Of a stretch of DNA of 64,000 nucleotides, positions 1 through 7,730 are shown piece by piece (positions within the stretch are counted from its first letter, which is position 1; the number at the start of each line of letters is the position of its first letter). The DNA comes from Williamsia muralis (lineage in GTDB: Bacteria; Actinomycetota; Actinomycetes; Mycobacteriales; Mycobacteriaceae). The stretch spans positions 620,001 to 684,000 of the forward strand of contig NZ_PEBD01000008.1 of NCBI RefSeq assembly GCF_002735905.1, in the 5' to 3' direction. The notes under the pieces are model-generated. The model was given only the letters and a program-made list of their open reading frames with translations, had not been told where the DNA came from and made no database searches. The position numbers and the translations under genes are program-made.

Positions 1-89
1 AACAGTTCCAGGTAGATCTTGCCCATGGTGTACTCCCGATGAAGTGTTTGGTCGTCGAAGTGTGGACCCGGCAACTGGTCGGAACTCAT
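1..89 (-). CDS. Partial CDS, N-terminal 29 residues of an unrecognised protein
   Basis: An ATG at 89 opens a leftward frame with no stop before the window edge. It reads MSSDQLPGPHFDDQTLHREY and then a segment ending in IYLEL. The start lies 18 bp after the stop of the upstream PPOX gene, so the two are probably co-transcribed. I cannot assign a family from 29 residues. The reading frame is directly visible, but its reality as a gene rests on the tight spacing. Confidence 0.5.
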   Translation of the reverse strand, partial: MSSDQLPGPHFDDQTLHREYTMGKIYLEL

Positions 90-107
90 CGGTGACAAGG
101 CTGGAGG

Positions 108-761
108 TCAGTACAGGGTTTGGTAGGCGACCTCGATGTCCTCGTCGATGCGGTGCGCGGTGGCCTCATCGCGCTGCAACTGAGCGGCCATGATCTCGCC
201 GGTGGTCGGTACCTCTCCCGGTGACGCAAGACTCGCGGGGTCCCACAACTTGGATCGTAGAATGGCCCTGCCACAGTGCAGATATGCCTCGTCGACCTCG
301 ACGATGAGAGCGAGTTCAGGAGTTTTGTCTCTGGCCGTGAGTTGGGGCAGGAGGTCGGGATCCTCGGTCAGGTAGCCATTCCCGTTGATACGCAGGGTCT
401 CGCGATGGCCGGGCACCAGGAAGATGAGACCGATGCCGGGGCGCGACAAGATGTTCTCGAACGAATCGATCCGCTTGTTGCCGATGCGGTCGGGGATGGC
501 GATGGTGGTGTCGTCGAGAACCTTCACAAATCCTGGCTGGTCGCCGCGTGGAGAGCAGTCGGCGGATCCGTCGTCGTTGGAGGTGGCCATGCACAGGAAC
601 GGCGAACGCGCGATGAACCGGCGGAAGTTGGGGTCGATGGTGCGCTGCACTTTTGTCACCGCCAGGCCGGCGGGCTCGCCGATCAACTCCCTGACCCGGT
701 CATGCGACATACGGCTCGGACGTCCCGTGGGGGCGGCCGGCCCGCCCGATGTCGATGTCAT
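108..761 (-). CDS. Pyridoxamine 5'-phosphate oxidase (PPOX) family flavoprotein
   Basis: This 217-aa protein looks like a PPOX-class FMN-binding protein of the split-barrel fold, of the type often annotated as MSMEG_1023-like. The core contains FLCMATSNDDGSADCSPRGD around residues 50-72, matching the substrate/FMN-binding strand of the family, followed by IAIPDRIGNKRIDSFENIL and GLIFLVPGHRETLRINGNG. A longer frame exists, but the ATG at 761 is preferred because AAAGGG lies about 10 nt upstream. A second in-frame ATG (MSHDRV) lies 17 codons later. The gene follows the LCP gene by 43 bp on the same strand. Such proteins reduce or oxidise small molecules with FMN or F420, and the substrate here is not evident. 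Confidence 0.85.
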   Translation of the reverse strand: MTSTSGGPAAPTGRPSRMSHDRVRELIGEPAGLAVTKVQRTIDPNFRRFIARSPFLCMATSNDDGSADCSPRGDQPGFVKVLDDTTIAIPDRIGNKRIDSFENILSRPGIGLIFLVPGHRETLRINGNGYLTEDPDLLPQLTARDKTPELALIVEVDEAYLHCGRAILRSKLWDPASLASPGEVPTTGEIMAAQLQRDEATAHRIDEDIEVAYQTLY

Positions 762-804
762 GGCAGAAGGGCCCTTTCGATGATCGGGTTGATCCACTTC
801 TCGA

Positions 805-2193
805 TCAACCTGTTTGGATCAGTTCTGGCGGAACTTCTTTGCCGTCTGCGATGGCCGCAAAGAACGCCGTGGTGTTGTCGCCCCAGGCAAGTGAGTCACC
901 GTCATCGGTGAAGATCGACCCACCGTTGGGAGTGGTCACCGTGACCGGGTCGCTGCGCAGCGCCCACGCGAGGCGCGCGAGATGCCATATGTGGTCGCCG
1001 TTGTCGACCGTCAGGGAGCTCACCGTCCCGTTCACCAAGGGCCAGAAGCGGAACGGGTTCAGGATCGTCGAGGCGCTGGTTGCCTTCTTCATCAGCGCCG
1101 CCATGAACTTTCGCTGGTTCACCACACGCTCGAGGTCGGCGTTCGCGAATGCGCGGGTGCGGACGAACCCCAGGGCCTCGCGGCCGTTCAGGGTCTGGCA
1201 ACCGGCCTTGAGGTCGATTCCGGCGAGAGGGTCGTTGATCGGGGCGTCAAGACACATCTCGATACCCCCGACCGCGTCGACCATCTTGTCGAATCCGCCG
1301 AAGCCGATCTCTGCATAGTGGTCGATCCGCAGACCGGTGTTGGTCTCGATGGTCTGTACCAACAACTTCGGGCCGCCCAGGCTGAAGGCGGCGTTCACCT
1401 TGTGCGAACCCTGACCGGGGATGTCGACGTAGAGGTCTCGCGGGATGGAGATGATCATCGGCTTACCGCCGGAGCCGAAATGGACCAGCATGATCGTGTC
1501 TGTGCGAGAGCCTTCGCTGTCACCTGTCGAGAGGGCCTGACGCTCGACCTCACTGAGGTCGGCGCGGGAATCAGAGCCGACCAGCAGCCAGTTGGTGCCG
1601 GCGCTGCTCGCGACCCGACCCTCGTAGTTGGACAGGGCGTCGACGCGATTGAGTTTGGTGTCGAAGTAGACGAGCAGGCCGATGGTGCCGAGCACCATCA
1701 CCAGCAGCAGGATCAAGACGGTGCGCACGATCGGCAGCCGTCTGCGGCGGCGCGGCGGTGGTGGCGGGGCCGCACGGTCGGGACGGCGATGCCCCGGATC
1801 GCGCGGAGGTTGCCGTGGCCGGTTGTAGGCGACCACCGGGGGTGGTCCCTGAGCAGGTCTCGACGTTCGGGTCTCGGGGGCGCCGGACTCCGACCATGCG
1901 CGGGCGGGTTGATAGTTGTCCTGCGGGCGTTGGGGTGGCGGACCCTGAGGTGAACGCGGTGGTCCGGCGGGAGGTGGCGCCTGGCGCGGCGGACCCTGCC
2001 CGGGCACACGTCCGCGGAATGGGTCCTGATGTGGTGCGCGCCCGGGGACCGGTCCCGGCCTTCCGTCGGGTTGGCCACCACCGGGGCCTGGGACCATCCG
2101 CCGGGTCGGCCCCCCGGGCTGGGGCGGTTGTCCCTGACGGGGACGTCCCGCGCCGCCTGGGCGGCGGATGAACGGCTCGTCCTGGTCAGTCAT
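805..2193 (-). CDS. LytR-CpsA-Psr (LCP) family protein, cell-wall polymer ligase
   Basis: The 462-aa protein has a Pro/Gly/Arg-rich cytoplasmic N-terminus (about 1-150), one transmembrane helix (about 154-176) and an extracellular LCP domain. LCP landmarks are NWLLVGSDSRAD, RTDTIMLVHF, ISIPRDLYVDIPG, NAAFSLGGP and GFVRTRAFANADLERVVNQR, which include the conserved Asp and Arg residues that bind pyrophosphate. In mycolata, LCP enzymes attach arabinogalactan to peptidoglycan. No C-terminal LytR_C domain is visible, as in Rv3840, and the position beside the DUF2470/pheA block agrees with that orthologue. A perfect 8-bp inverted repeat (787-794 / 803-810) overlaps the stop codon but has no T-run. 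Confidence 0.93.
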   Translation of the reverse strand: MTDQDEPFIRRPGGAGRPRQGQPPQPGGPTRRMVPGPGGGQPDGRPGPVPGRAPHQDPFRGRVPGQGPPRQAPPPAGPPRSPQGPPPQRPQDNYQPARAWSESGAPETRTSRPAQGPPPVVAYNRPRQPPRDPGHRRPDRAAPPPPPRRRRRLPIVRTVLILLLVMVLGTIGLLVYFDTKLNRVDALSNYEGRVASSAGTNWLLVGSDSRADLSEVERQALSTGDSEGSRTDTIMLVHFGSGGKPMIISIPRDLYVDIPGQGSHKVNAAFSLGGPKLLVQTIETNTGLRIDHYAEIGFGGFDKMVDAVGGIEMCLDAPINDPLAGIDLKAGCQTLNGREALGFVRTRAFANADLERVVNQRKFMAALMKKATSASTILNPFRFWPLVNGTVSSLTVDNGDHIWHLARLAWALRSDPVTVTTPNGGSIFTDDGDSLAWGDNTTAFFAAIADGKEVPPELIQTG

Positions 2194-2269
2194 TGCACAG
2201 ACTCTACTGAAGAACGTCCAGTCGTCAGCTCGCCTGTTTGTAGTCCCTGAAGGCTGTCGGTTGTGCTGA

Positions 2270-2294
2270 CGCCGAGGGAACCATCCCCTCGGCG
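2270..2294 (-). terminator. Probable terminator hairpin after the CPBP protease gene
   Basis: A perfect 9-bp stem (CGCCGAGGG / CCCTCGGCG) with a 7-nt loop lies 36 bp beyond the stop of the leftward CPBP gene and before the LCP gene. There is no T-run, which is common for actinobacterial terminators. Confidence 0.5.
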
Positions 2295-2330
2295 CAGTCG
2301 TATTCGACAGATTTCAGGGCCGGAATGGAC

Positions 2331-3143
2331 TCAACTCGCTTCCAGCCACCCGAGGTGGTCCTTCAACAGCGCGTAGCCGACAAAGGCGACGGTATCGATG
2401 AGTGCATGCCCGATGACCAGCGGCCACACTCGATTGGTCCGCTGGAAAACGCGGCCGTAGACGAGGCCCATGACGACGTTCCCGAGTCCGCCGCCGACAC
2501 CTTGGTAGAGGTGATAGCTACCGCGCAGCACGGCAGAGAACAGGAGGCTGCGGTTCTCGCTCCATCCGAGTTGTCGAAGCCTGGTGATGATGTAGGCCAC
2601 CACGAGGAACTCTTCTGCTGCCGCGTTGCCGATCGCCGCGAACACCAACATCGGCAATCTCCAGAATGTCTCGTCGAGATTCGACGGGAGAACCTGGACG
2701 TTGAGATCCAAAGCCCTTGCGACAACGTAGAGACCGAGGCCGGGTATCCCGATCAGTGCAGCCAGTCCGATCCCTAGAGGAAGATCGAACCGCGCCTTGA
2801 TGCGCGGAAAGCCGATGCGTGCCAAGGGAACCCCGGCACGCCAGATCAGGTACACCGCCAGTGCGGCGATGCCGAACAATCTGCAGGCATCGAGCAGTTG
2901 GTAGAAGAAGTCGATGAGACCGAGATCGGATGCGCTGTTGTTCAGGGCGACGGCGCTGCCGCCCACCCCGCGCTGGGACATGGCGGTCTCGATGATCGAG
3001 AGCAGAGATCTTGCTCCCGACAACCCGAAGGTGAGGACGAGCACGATCGTGATCTCGATACCGATCGCGCGTCGCTGACGGGGATCGGTGATCACCTCCG
3101 GCTGCGCCGGTCGTGTCGGTTGCAGCCACGGGCGCAGGTTCAC
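2331..3143 (-). CDS. CPBP family intramembrane metalloprotease
   Basis: A 270-aa multi-pass membrane protein with about seven hydrophobic segments. The CPBP (Abi, PF02517) motifs are visible: AAAEEFLVV with the Glu pair at about 177-178, then SYHLYQG (His about 211) and GHALID (His about 246), which together form the metal and catalytic site. Family members are CAAX-prenyl-protease-like or bacteriocin-immunity-type proteins, and the substrate is unknown. The start is GTG at 3143 and no clear ribosome-binding site is seen, so the N-terminus is uncertain. It lies 36 bp downstream of the iron-regulated DUF2470 gene and may share its transcript. Confidence 0.85.
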   Translation of the reverse strand: MNLRPWLQPTRPAQPEVITDPRQRRAIGIEITIVLVLTFGLSGARSLLSIIETAMSQRGVGGSAVALNNSASDLGLIDFFYQLLDACRLFGIAALAVYLIWRAGVPLARIGFPRIKARFDLPLGIGLAALIGIPGLGLYVVARALDLNVQVLPSNLDETFWRLPMLVFAAIGNAAAEEFLVVAYIITRLRQLGWSENRSLLFSAVLRGSYHLYQGVGGGLGNVVMGLVYGRVFQRTNRVWPLVIGHALIDTVAFVGYALLKDHLGWLEAS

Positions 3144-3179
3144 CCGGTCGAGGTTACTGGCGCTCTCTGCGCAGCGGCG

Positions 3180-3944
3180 TCAGCTCTGGCCGGGCAGGCT
3201 GTTGATGTAAGGGCAGCCGGCCAAGGCGCGTAGGGCACGCGACAACTCGAAGACATCGTGAACCGGTCGCGGGAACGACAGACGAACATCGGAATCGCTC
3301 TCGGTTCCCTCGATACGAAGCCGGACGCCGAAACGGTCGATGCCCAACGGACGCACCTGGCCTTCGCGCAGTTCTGCCGGCAGCCGGCCGCTCAGCGCGG
3401 CGACCAGATCGGCGTGATCCTCGTCGAGGTGGGCGACCCAATCGGCCTCCAGCTCCCAGAAGGGGTCCGGCGCGGCTACAGCCAGCTCCGGCGTGGACAC
3501 CGAGGCGGCCCCGGATGAATTGGCAAGAACCGCGGAGGTCAGGTTCAGGCGGAGCAGCGAGTAGCCGTGACCGATGTCGAGCAGGCCCGCCGACGGGTGG
3601 TCGGTGGCGATCTCGCAGGCCAGATCCCGTTCGAGATCCGAGGGCACCGAGTGCAGCGCCCCGTTGAGCCAGATCAGGGAACGGACCTGTTCCCGTAGCT
3701 CGATGGGGGCGAGGTCGGTCACCTCGACCATCGCAGGCAGTCCGGCCGAACCGGCCTGCCAGGCCAGAGCGCACGCGGCGGAGTCGGAGGGTACGAGGAC
3801 AAAGGCCTGCGAGTCGTACAGGTGCACCATCGTCACCGGCGAGGGTTCGCTGCCCTCGATCGCGAGCATGGCGTCGGTGACGCGCATGCACGCGGTACGG
3901 ATCAGCTCGGCGTCTGATGGTCGTGCGGTGGCGATTTTCGACAT
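3180..3944 (-). CDS. DUF2470 domain protein, HugZ-like, iron-regulated (Rv3839-like)
   Basis: A 254-aa protein whose C-terminal third contains DWVAHLDEDHADLVAALSGR, the hallmark of DUF2470, the domain also found at the C-terminus of HugZ/ChuZ haem-utilisation proteins. The N-terminal half (residues 1-150) has no signature I can name. The ATG at 3944 has a GAGGACA ribosome-binding site. An IdeR/DtxR-type box lies about 50 bp upstream, so repression by iron is expected. The M. tuberculosis homologue Rv3839 is, to my recollection, a member of the IdeR regulon. A role in haem or iron handling is inferred from the domain and the operator, not shown by catalytic residues. Confidence 0.85.
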   Translation of the reverse strand: MSKIATARPSDAELIRTACMRVTDAMLAIEGSEPSPVTMVHLYDSQAFVLVPSDSAACALAWQAGSAGLPAMVEVTDLAPIELREQVRSLIWLNGALHSVPSDLERDLACEIATDHPSAGLLDIGHGYSLLRLNLTSAVLANSSGAASVSTPELAVAAPDPFWELEADWVAHLDEDHADLVAALSGRLPAELREGQVRPLGIDRFGVRLRIEGTESDSDVRLSFPRPVHDVFELSRALRALAGCPYINSLPGQS

Positions 3945-3992
3945 CTGCTGTCCTCGATGGTCGGCGGAAGGGTGTCACCCTGTCTGCTCGGT

Positions 3993-4011
3993 GTAGGTAA
4001 CCCTAACCTAA
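3993..4011. promoter_or_regulatory. IdeR/DtxR iron box
   Basis: On the minus strand the site reads TTAGGTTAGGGTTACCTAC. It matches 16 of 19 positions of the IdeR/DtxR consensus TTAGGTTAGGCTAACCTAA. It lies 49 bp before the DUF2470 start and 65 bp before the divergent pheA start, so it most likely represses the DUF2470 gene when iron is plentiful. Confidence 0.8.
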
Positions 4012-4075
4012 TCACGGGTTGTCTCGTCCCGCAAGCTTTCCGGCGACTCCCGTTCACTGCCGTAATCTTCAAATC

Positions 4076-4996
4076 GTGCCTGCGATCGCCTACTTCGGAC
4101 CCTCCGGAACGTTCACCGAGATGGCTCTGGAGCAACTGCTCACCGAGAATCCGTCGTTCGGGGACGACGGCGATGTCGCGCGAGTCAGTGCCACGAGCCC
4201 GGGCCGAGTGATCGAGCTCGTCCGTCAAGGTGAGGTCGCCTACGGATGCGTCCCGATCGAGAGCTCGGTGGAAGGGTCGGTGCCGGCGACCCTGGACGCG
4301 CTGATCAAGGGTTCCAGGGTGCAGATCTTTGCCGAAACAGTCCTGGACATCGCCTTCACGTTGGCCACCCGTGGGCCGATGGCCTCCTCGGACATCACGA
4401 CGATCGCCGCCTACCCGGTGGCCTCGGCACAGGTTCGCGAGACGCTCGAGCGCGACTACCCGGGGGCGCAACTCGTCACCAGCGGGTCCAATTCGGCGGC
4501 TGCGCAGGACGTGGTGGAAGGCCGGGCGGATGCCGCGATCACCACGCCGCTGTCGGTCCGGCTCTACGGGCTTCACGCGCTGGCGACGGGCGTCGCCGAT
4601 TCGGACGAGGCCAACACCCGCTTCGTGCTGGTGGGCCGGCCCGGTCCCGTCCCCCCTCGCACCGGCCGCGACCGCACGTCGGTGACCCTGGACCTGCCCA
4701 ACGTCCCGGGTTCGCTGATGGCTGCCATGTATGAGTTCGCGACGCGCGGCATCGACCTGACGCGTATCGAGTCACGACCCAGGCGGGAGCCGGGCGGCTT
4801 CTTCTTCAATCTCGATGTGGTGGGGCATCTCGACGATCCGCCCATCGCCGAAGCGCTCGGTGCCCTCCACCGACGGGCCACGGCGATGCACTTTCTCGGC
4901 TCGTGGCCGTCGGCCCGGCCCAACGGCACTCCGCCACCCAGCCATCAACAGAGCGATCAGTGGCTCGAATCGATCAGGCAGGGTCTGGACCGATGA
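4076..4996 (+). CDS. pheA: Prephenate dehydratase
   Basis: PheA converts prephenate to phenylpyruvate, the committed step of phenylalanine synthesis. The 306-aa protein has the periplasmic-binding-like PDT domain (IAYFGPSGTFTEMAL at the N-terminus, GCVPIESSVEGSV around 55-70, TTPLSVRLYGL near 165) and a C-terminal ACT regulatory domain (LPNVPGSLMAAMYEF and the phenylalanine-binding ESRP motif). The GTG at 4076 is chosen because the conserved sequence begins immediately after it (VPAIAYFGP). Upstream TTG extensions add non-conserved residues. It overlaps the next gene by 4 bp (ATGA), and the order matches Rv3838c-Rv3837c. Confidence 0.96.
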   Translation: MPAIAYFGPSGTFTEMALEQLLTENPSFGDDGDVARVSATSPGRVIELVRQGEVAYGCVPIESSVEGSVPATLDALIKGSRVQIFAETVLDIAFTLATRGPMASSDITTIAAYPVASAQVRETLERDYPGAQLVTSGSNSAAAQDVVEGRADAAITTPLSVRLYGLHALATGVADSDEANTRFVLVGRPGPVPPRTGRDRTSVTLDLPNVPGSLMAAMYEFATRGIDLTRIESRPRREPGGFFFNLDVVGHLDDPPIAEALGALHRRATAMHFLGSWPSARPNGTPPPSHQQSDQWLESIRQGLDR

Positions 4997-5658
4997 GCTC
5001 ATTGCATCTCGTCCGGCACGGCGAGACCACCTCGAATGTGCTGCAACGACTCGACACCGCATTGCCAGGCGCGGGTCTCACCGACTTCGGCGCACGCCAG
5101 GCCGCCAGGTATGCGCTCGAACGACCTGACGTCGCGGACCCGGTGCTGTTCTCGTCGCGGGCACTACGAGCTCGTCAGACGGCCGATCTGATCGGTTCGG
5201 TGTGGGAAGTGGAGAACCAGGTACTCGACGGCTTGCACGAGGTGCAGGTCGGCGATCTCGAAGACCAGACGTCGGAAGACGCGCACAAGGTGTTCTCCAC
5301 CACGGTCCGCAGCTGGTTCGCCGGCGAGCTCGGTGCCCGGTTGCCCGGTGGGGAATCGCTGAACGATGTCTACGAGCGTTTTCTGCCCGTCATCGAGGAC
5401 ATAGCCGACCGGTACCTGCAGGCCGACGGCTCCGGTCCCGATGTGCATCTGGTGAGTCACGGTGCGGCCATCCGGCTGGTCGCAGCCCGCCTGGTGAACA
5501 TGCCGACCGAGTTCGCGCTCGCCCACCACCTGGGGAACACCGGATCCATCGAACTGACGCGGGCCGAAGACGGATGGACGTGCCTGCGGTGGGGCAGTGA
5601 ACTACCGCCGTTCCGACGTGACGACGAACCAGAGCTCGCCCGCGACCCGATGGGCTAG
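4993..5658 (+). CDS. Histidine phosphatase family protein (Gpm2-like)
   Basis: A 221-aa phosphoglycerate-mutase-superfamily protein. LHLVRHGETTSN carries the catalytic RHG motif, SSRALRARQTADLI the second conserved Arg, and VHLVSHGAAIRLVAARL the second catalytic His. The family includes phosphatases and mutases acting on phospho-sugars and glycerol phosphates, and the substrate is not determined by sequence. The start overlaps the pheA stop (ATGA), so it is translationally coupled. It is the orthologue by position of Rv3837c. The downstream gap to the convergent metallopeptidase gene is 57 bp. Confidence 0.92.
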   Translation: MSSLHLVRHGETTSNVLQRLDTALPGAGLTDFGARQAARYALERPDVADPVLFSSRALRARQTADLIGSVWEVENQVLDGLHEVQVGDLEDQTSEDAHKVFSTTVRSWFAGELGARLPGGESLNDVYERFLPVIEDIADRYLQADGSGPDVHLVSHGAAIRLVAARLVNMPTEFALAHHLGNTGSIELTRAEDGWTCLRWGSELPPFRRDDEPELARDPMG

Positions 5659-5715
5659 TCAGGGCGGTTGGGCCGGCCGTGGCAATTGGCTGGCCGGGGC
5701 GGATGCGCTCCGGTC

Positions 5716-6066
5716 TCAACCCCACCCGTTGGCGTGGAGCCAGTCGTCGGAGATACCGAAGTGATGTGCGATCTCATGGACCACCGTGATCGCGACCTCT
5801 GAGATCACGTCGTCCTCGCTGTCGCACATGTCGAGGATGGGCTCGCGATAGATGGTGATGGTGTCCGGGAGGGTGCCGCCGTAGTGGCTGTCGCGTTCGG
5901 TCAGTGCGATTCCGTAGTACAGCCCGAGTAGGTCGGGTTCCTCGGGATGGTGCGGTTCGACCAGGACCACCACGTTGTTCATCGCAGCGGCGAGTTCCTC
6001 GGGGATGGTGTCGAGCGCATCGGACACCAGTTCGTCGAACGCTTTGTCCGACATGACAACCGGCAT
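5716..6066 (-). CDS. Zincin-like metallopeptidase family protein (Rv3836-like)
   Basis: A 116-aa soluble protein with the zinc-binding HEIAHH motif at residues 97-102 (HExxH) close to the C-terminus, typical of the short DUF1025/zinicin-like family. No signal peptide is visible. The substrate is unknown. It starts 3 bp after the stop of the upstream septum-formation protein, so the two are translationally coupled, exactly as in the Rv3835-Rv3836 pair. Confidence 0.9.
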   Translation of the reverse strand: MPVVMSDKAFDELVSDALDTIPEELAAAMNNVVVLVEPHHPEEPDLLGLYYGIALTERDSHYGGTLPDTITIYREPILDMCDSEDDVISEVAITVVHEIAHHFGISDDWLHANGWG

Positions 6067-6069
6067 CGC

Positions 6070-7173
6070 TCAGCCACCACCGCCGCCGGCCGGCGCCGGG
6101 GTCTCGATCGGATTGGGTTCGATACCGGGCGGCAGTGGCACCGGTGATGGGATGAGGCGTCCAGGAGGCTCGACGGGGGGCGGGGTCGGCACCTTGCCGT
6201 TGATGAGCAGGCTCCCGGCCGCGGCGTCGCCGACCAGCGTGGCGAATCCGCCCTGGTCGGGTAAGCCGATATAACACACCACTTTTCGGCTGCCGGCCAG
6301 CCAACTCGGCTCGGCGAGTGTGGACCACTGCAGGTTGAGAGTGGACTGTGTCAGCTTGTCGGGGCCGCCGAGGAACTGGCTGGTGACGTCGGGGCAGGTG
6401 GTCTTGAGGTAGTTGTCCTGTTCGGCCACAGGGGGGTACGGCGCGCCGGCCCCCGTGGGGTCGAACCTCGCCGAGAGGTCGACCACAGAGGTGACTTGAA
6501 AAGCGTGGGGCTCAGCGCAATCCACCGGGTCGGTGGGCTTACGGGTGGCCGGGTCGATCCCGATGCAGGTGCCCTCTGGCCACTGCTGAGACTGGTCCTG
6601 GTCGCGAACCAGACCGGCGAACGGCTTCAACGTGCCGGTGGTGCCCGACAACTGCAACCCACAACGCAAACTGCGTTCCCCGTCCGTCCATTGCTGTTGG
6701 GAGGGGTACATCAGTCCGACCGAGAACCGGCCGGCCGGATCGAGCCGGCCGCCCAGATAGTTGTTCACCACCACCGGGCAGTGTTCGTCGCGGATCGCGG
6801 TGAACTGCTCAGCGGTTGGCCATGGTGCGTCCTCGCCGAACTGGATACCGGGGTAAGCAGCGGTGTCCACCGATCCGGCGACCTCGAACATGTGCTCGGC
6901 GGTGCAGTCGACCTTCGACTGTTTGGCGGGCAGGTAAACCGGCCAGGTCAGGCAGTCGCCGGCAACCGACTCGGAGAACGGGCTCGACCGCGCGGACGTC
7001 TTGGCGTCGCCGATCTCTTCGCCGTCGACCTTGCCGGGATCGTCGAACCCACCCAGCACAGCCACCACGCCTGCGCAGATCACCGCACCCACGAGGATGG
7101 CGGCAAGCAGCACCCTGACCGGGTGTCGAAGCACGTGACCCAGTCGATCTCGTCGGCCGTCTCTGTCAACCAT
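6070..7173 (-). CDS. Septum formation family membrane protein (Rv3835-like)
   Basis: A 367-aa protein with a short basic N-terminus, one transmembrane helix (about 19-41) and a long extracytoplasmic region. Cysteine-containing repeats such as GDCLTWP, VDCTAEHMFEV and VDCAEPHAFQV match the Septum_form (PF13845) repeats. The C-terminus is Pro/Gly-rich and probably disordered. The molecular role is not established. Position between serS and the zinc metallopeptidase matches Rv3835. It begins divergently from the ankyrin gene, with the 54-bp tandem repeat in between. Confidence 0.85.
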   Translation of the reverse strand: MVDRDGRRDRLGHVLRHPVRVLLAAILVGAVICAGVVAVLGGFDDPGKVDGEEIGDAKTSARSSPFSESVAGDCLTWPVYLPAKQSKVDCTAEHMFEVAGSVDTAAYPGIQFGEDAPWPTAEQFTAIRDEHCPVVVNNYLGGRLDPAGRFSVGLMYPSQQQWTDGERSLRCGLQLSGTTGTLKPFAGLVRDQDQSQQWPEGTCIGIDPATRKPTDPVDCAEPHAFQVTSVVDLSARFDPTGAGAPYPPVAEQDNYLKTTCPDVTSQFLGGPDKLTQSTLNLQWSTLAEPSWLAGSRKVVCYIGLPDQGGFATLVGDAAAGSLLINGKVPTPPPVEPPGRLIPSPVPLPPGIEPNPIETPAPAGGGGG

Positions 7174-7185
7174 CGGTGTCCATCA

Positions 7186-7293
7186 TGCACTGAGGTCTGT
7201 GGCCGCGAGACGAAACCCTCGGGTGCATGGCCCGCGTTGTGCACTGAGGTCTGTGGCCGCGAGACGAAACCCTCGGGTGCATGGCCCGCGTTA
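7186..7293. repeat. Tandem 54-bp direct repeat, two copies
   Basis: Copies at 7186-7239 and 7240-7293 are identical over 53 bases and differ only in the last one. Each begins TGCACTGAGG and ends GGCCCGCGTT. Each copy can fold, because TGCAC/GTGCA, GAGG/CCTC and GTCT/AGAC pair in nested order. The array fills the gap between the divergent genes at 7173 and 7304. It could be a dispersed palindromic element or a regulatory duplication. Confidence 0.9.
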
Positions 7294-7303
7294 TCGTCGG
7301 AGG

Positions 7304-7720
7304 ATGGAATCAGACGCGAGGGGCGATGAATCTGACGCCGTGATGCCGAGCGAGGATGTCGCCGAGCTGGCCGGACGGCTGTTCGACATGGCACGGTCCG
7401 GTGACACGGCCGTACTCGGATATGTGAAAGCCGGTGTGCCGGTCAATCTGACAAACGGCGCAGGCGACACCCTGCTGATGCTGGCGGCCTACCACGGGCA
7501 CCACGACGTGGTCTCCGGTCTGATCGAATCGGGTGCCGACGTCAACCGCGTCAACGACAAGGGGCAGACGCCGCTCGCCGGCGCTGTCTTCAAATCGCAT
7601 GACGTTGTGGTGCGAACGCTCATCGCCGCGGGGGCCGATCCGGACACGGGGCACCCCACCGCGCGTGATGCCGCTTCGATGTTCGGGCGCGAAGATTACC
7701 TGGGGCTGCTCGACCAGTAG
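7304..7720 (+). CDS. Ankyrin-repeat protein
   Basis: A 138-aa cytoplasmic protein made of about three ankyrin repeats. Typical motifs are [40 protein letters not shown] and [13 protein letters not shown]. Ankyrin repeats mediate protein-protein contacts, and no partner is evident. The ATG at 7304 is abutted by GGAGG with no spacing, so the true start could instead be the ATG at 7343. It ends 10 bp before serS and is probably co-transcribed with it. Confidence 0.88.
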   Translation: MESDARGDESDAVMPSEDVAELAGRLFDMARSGDTAVLGYVKAGVPVNLTNGAGDTLLMLAAYHGHHDVVSGLIESGADVNRVNDKGQTPLAGAVFKSHDVVVRTLIAAGADPDTGHPTARDAASMFGREDYLGLLDQ

Positions 7721-7730
7721 GGTTTCCAGA

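Noticed and set aside
7186-7293. CRISPR-like reading of the 54-bp tandem repeat
   Set aside because: There are only two adjacent copies with no spacers and no cas genes.
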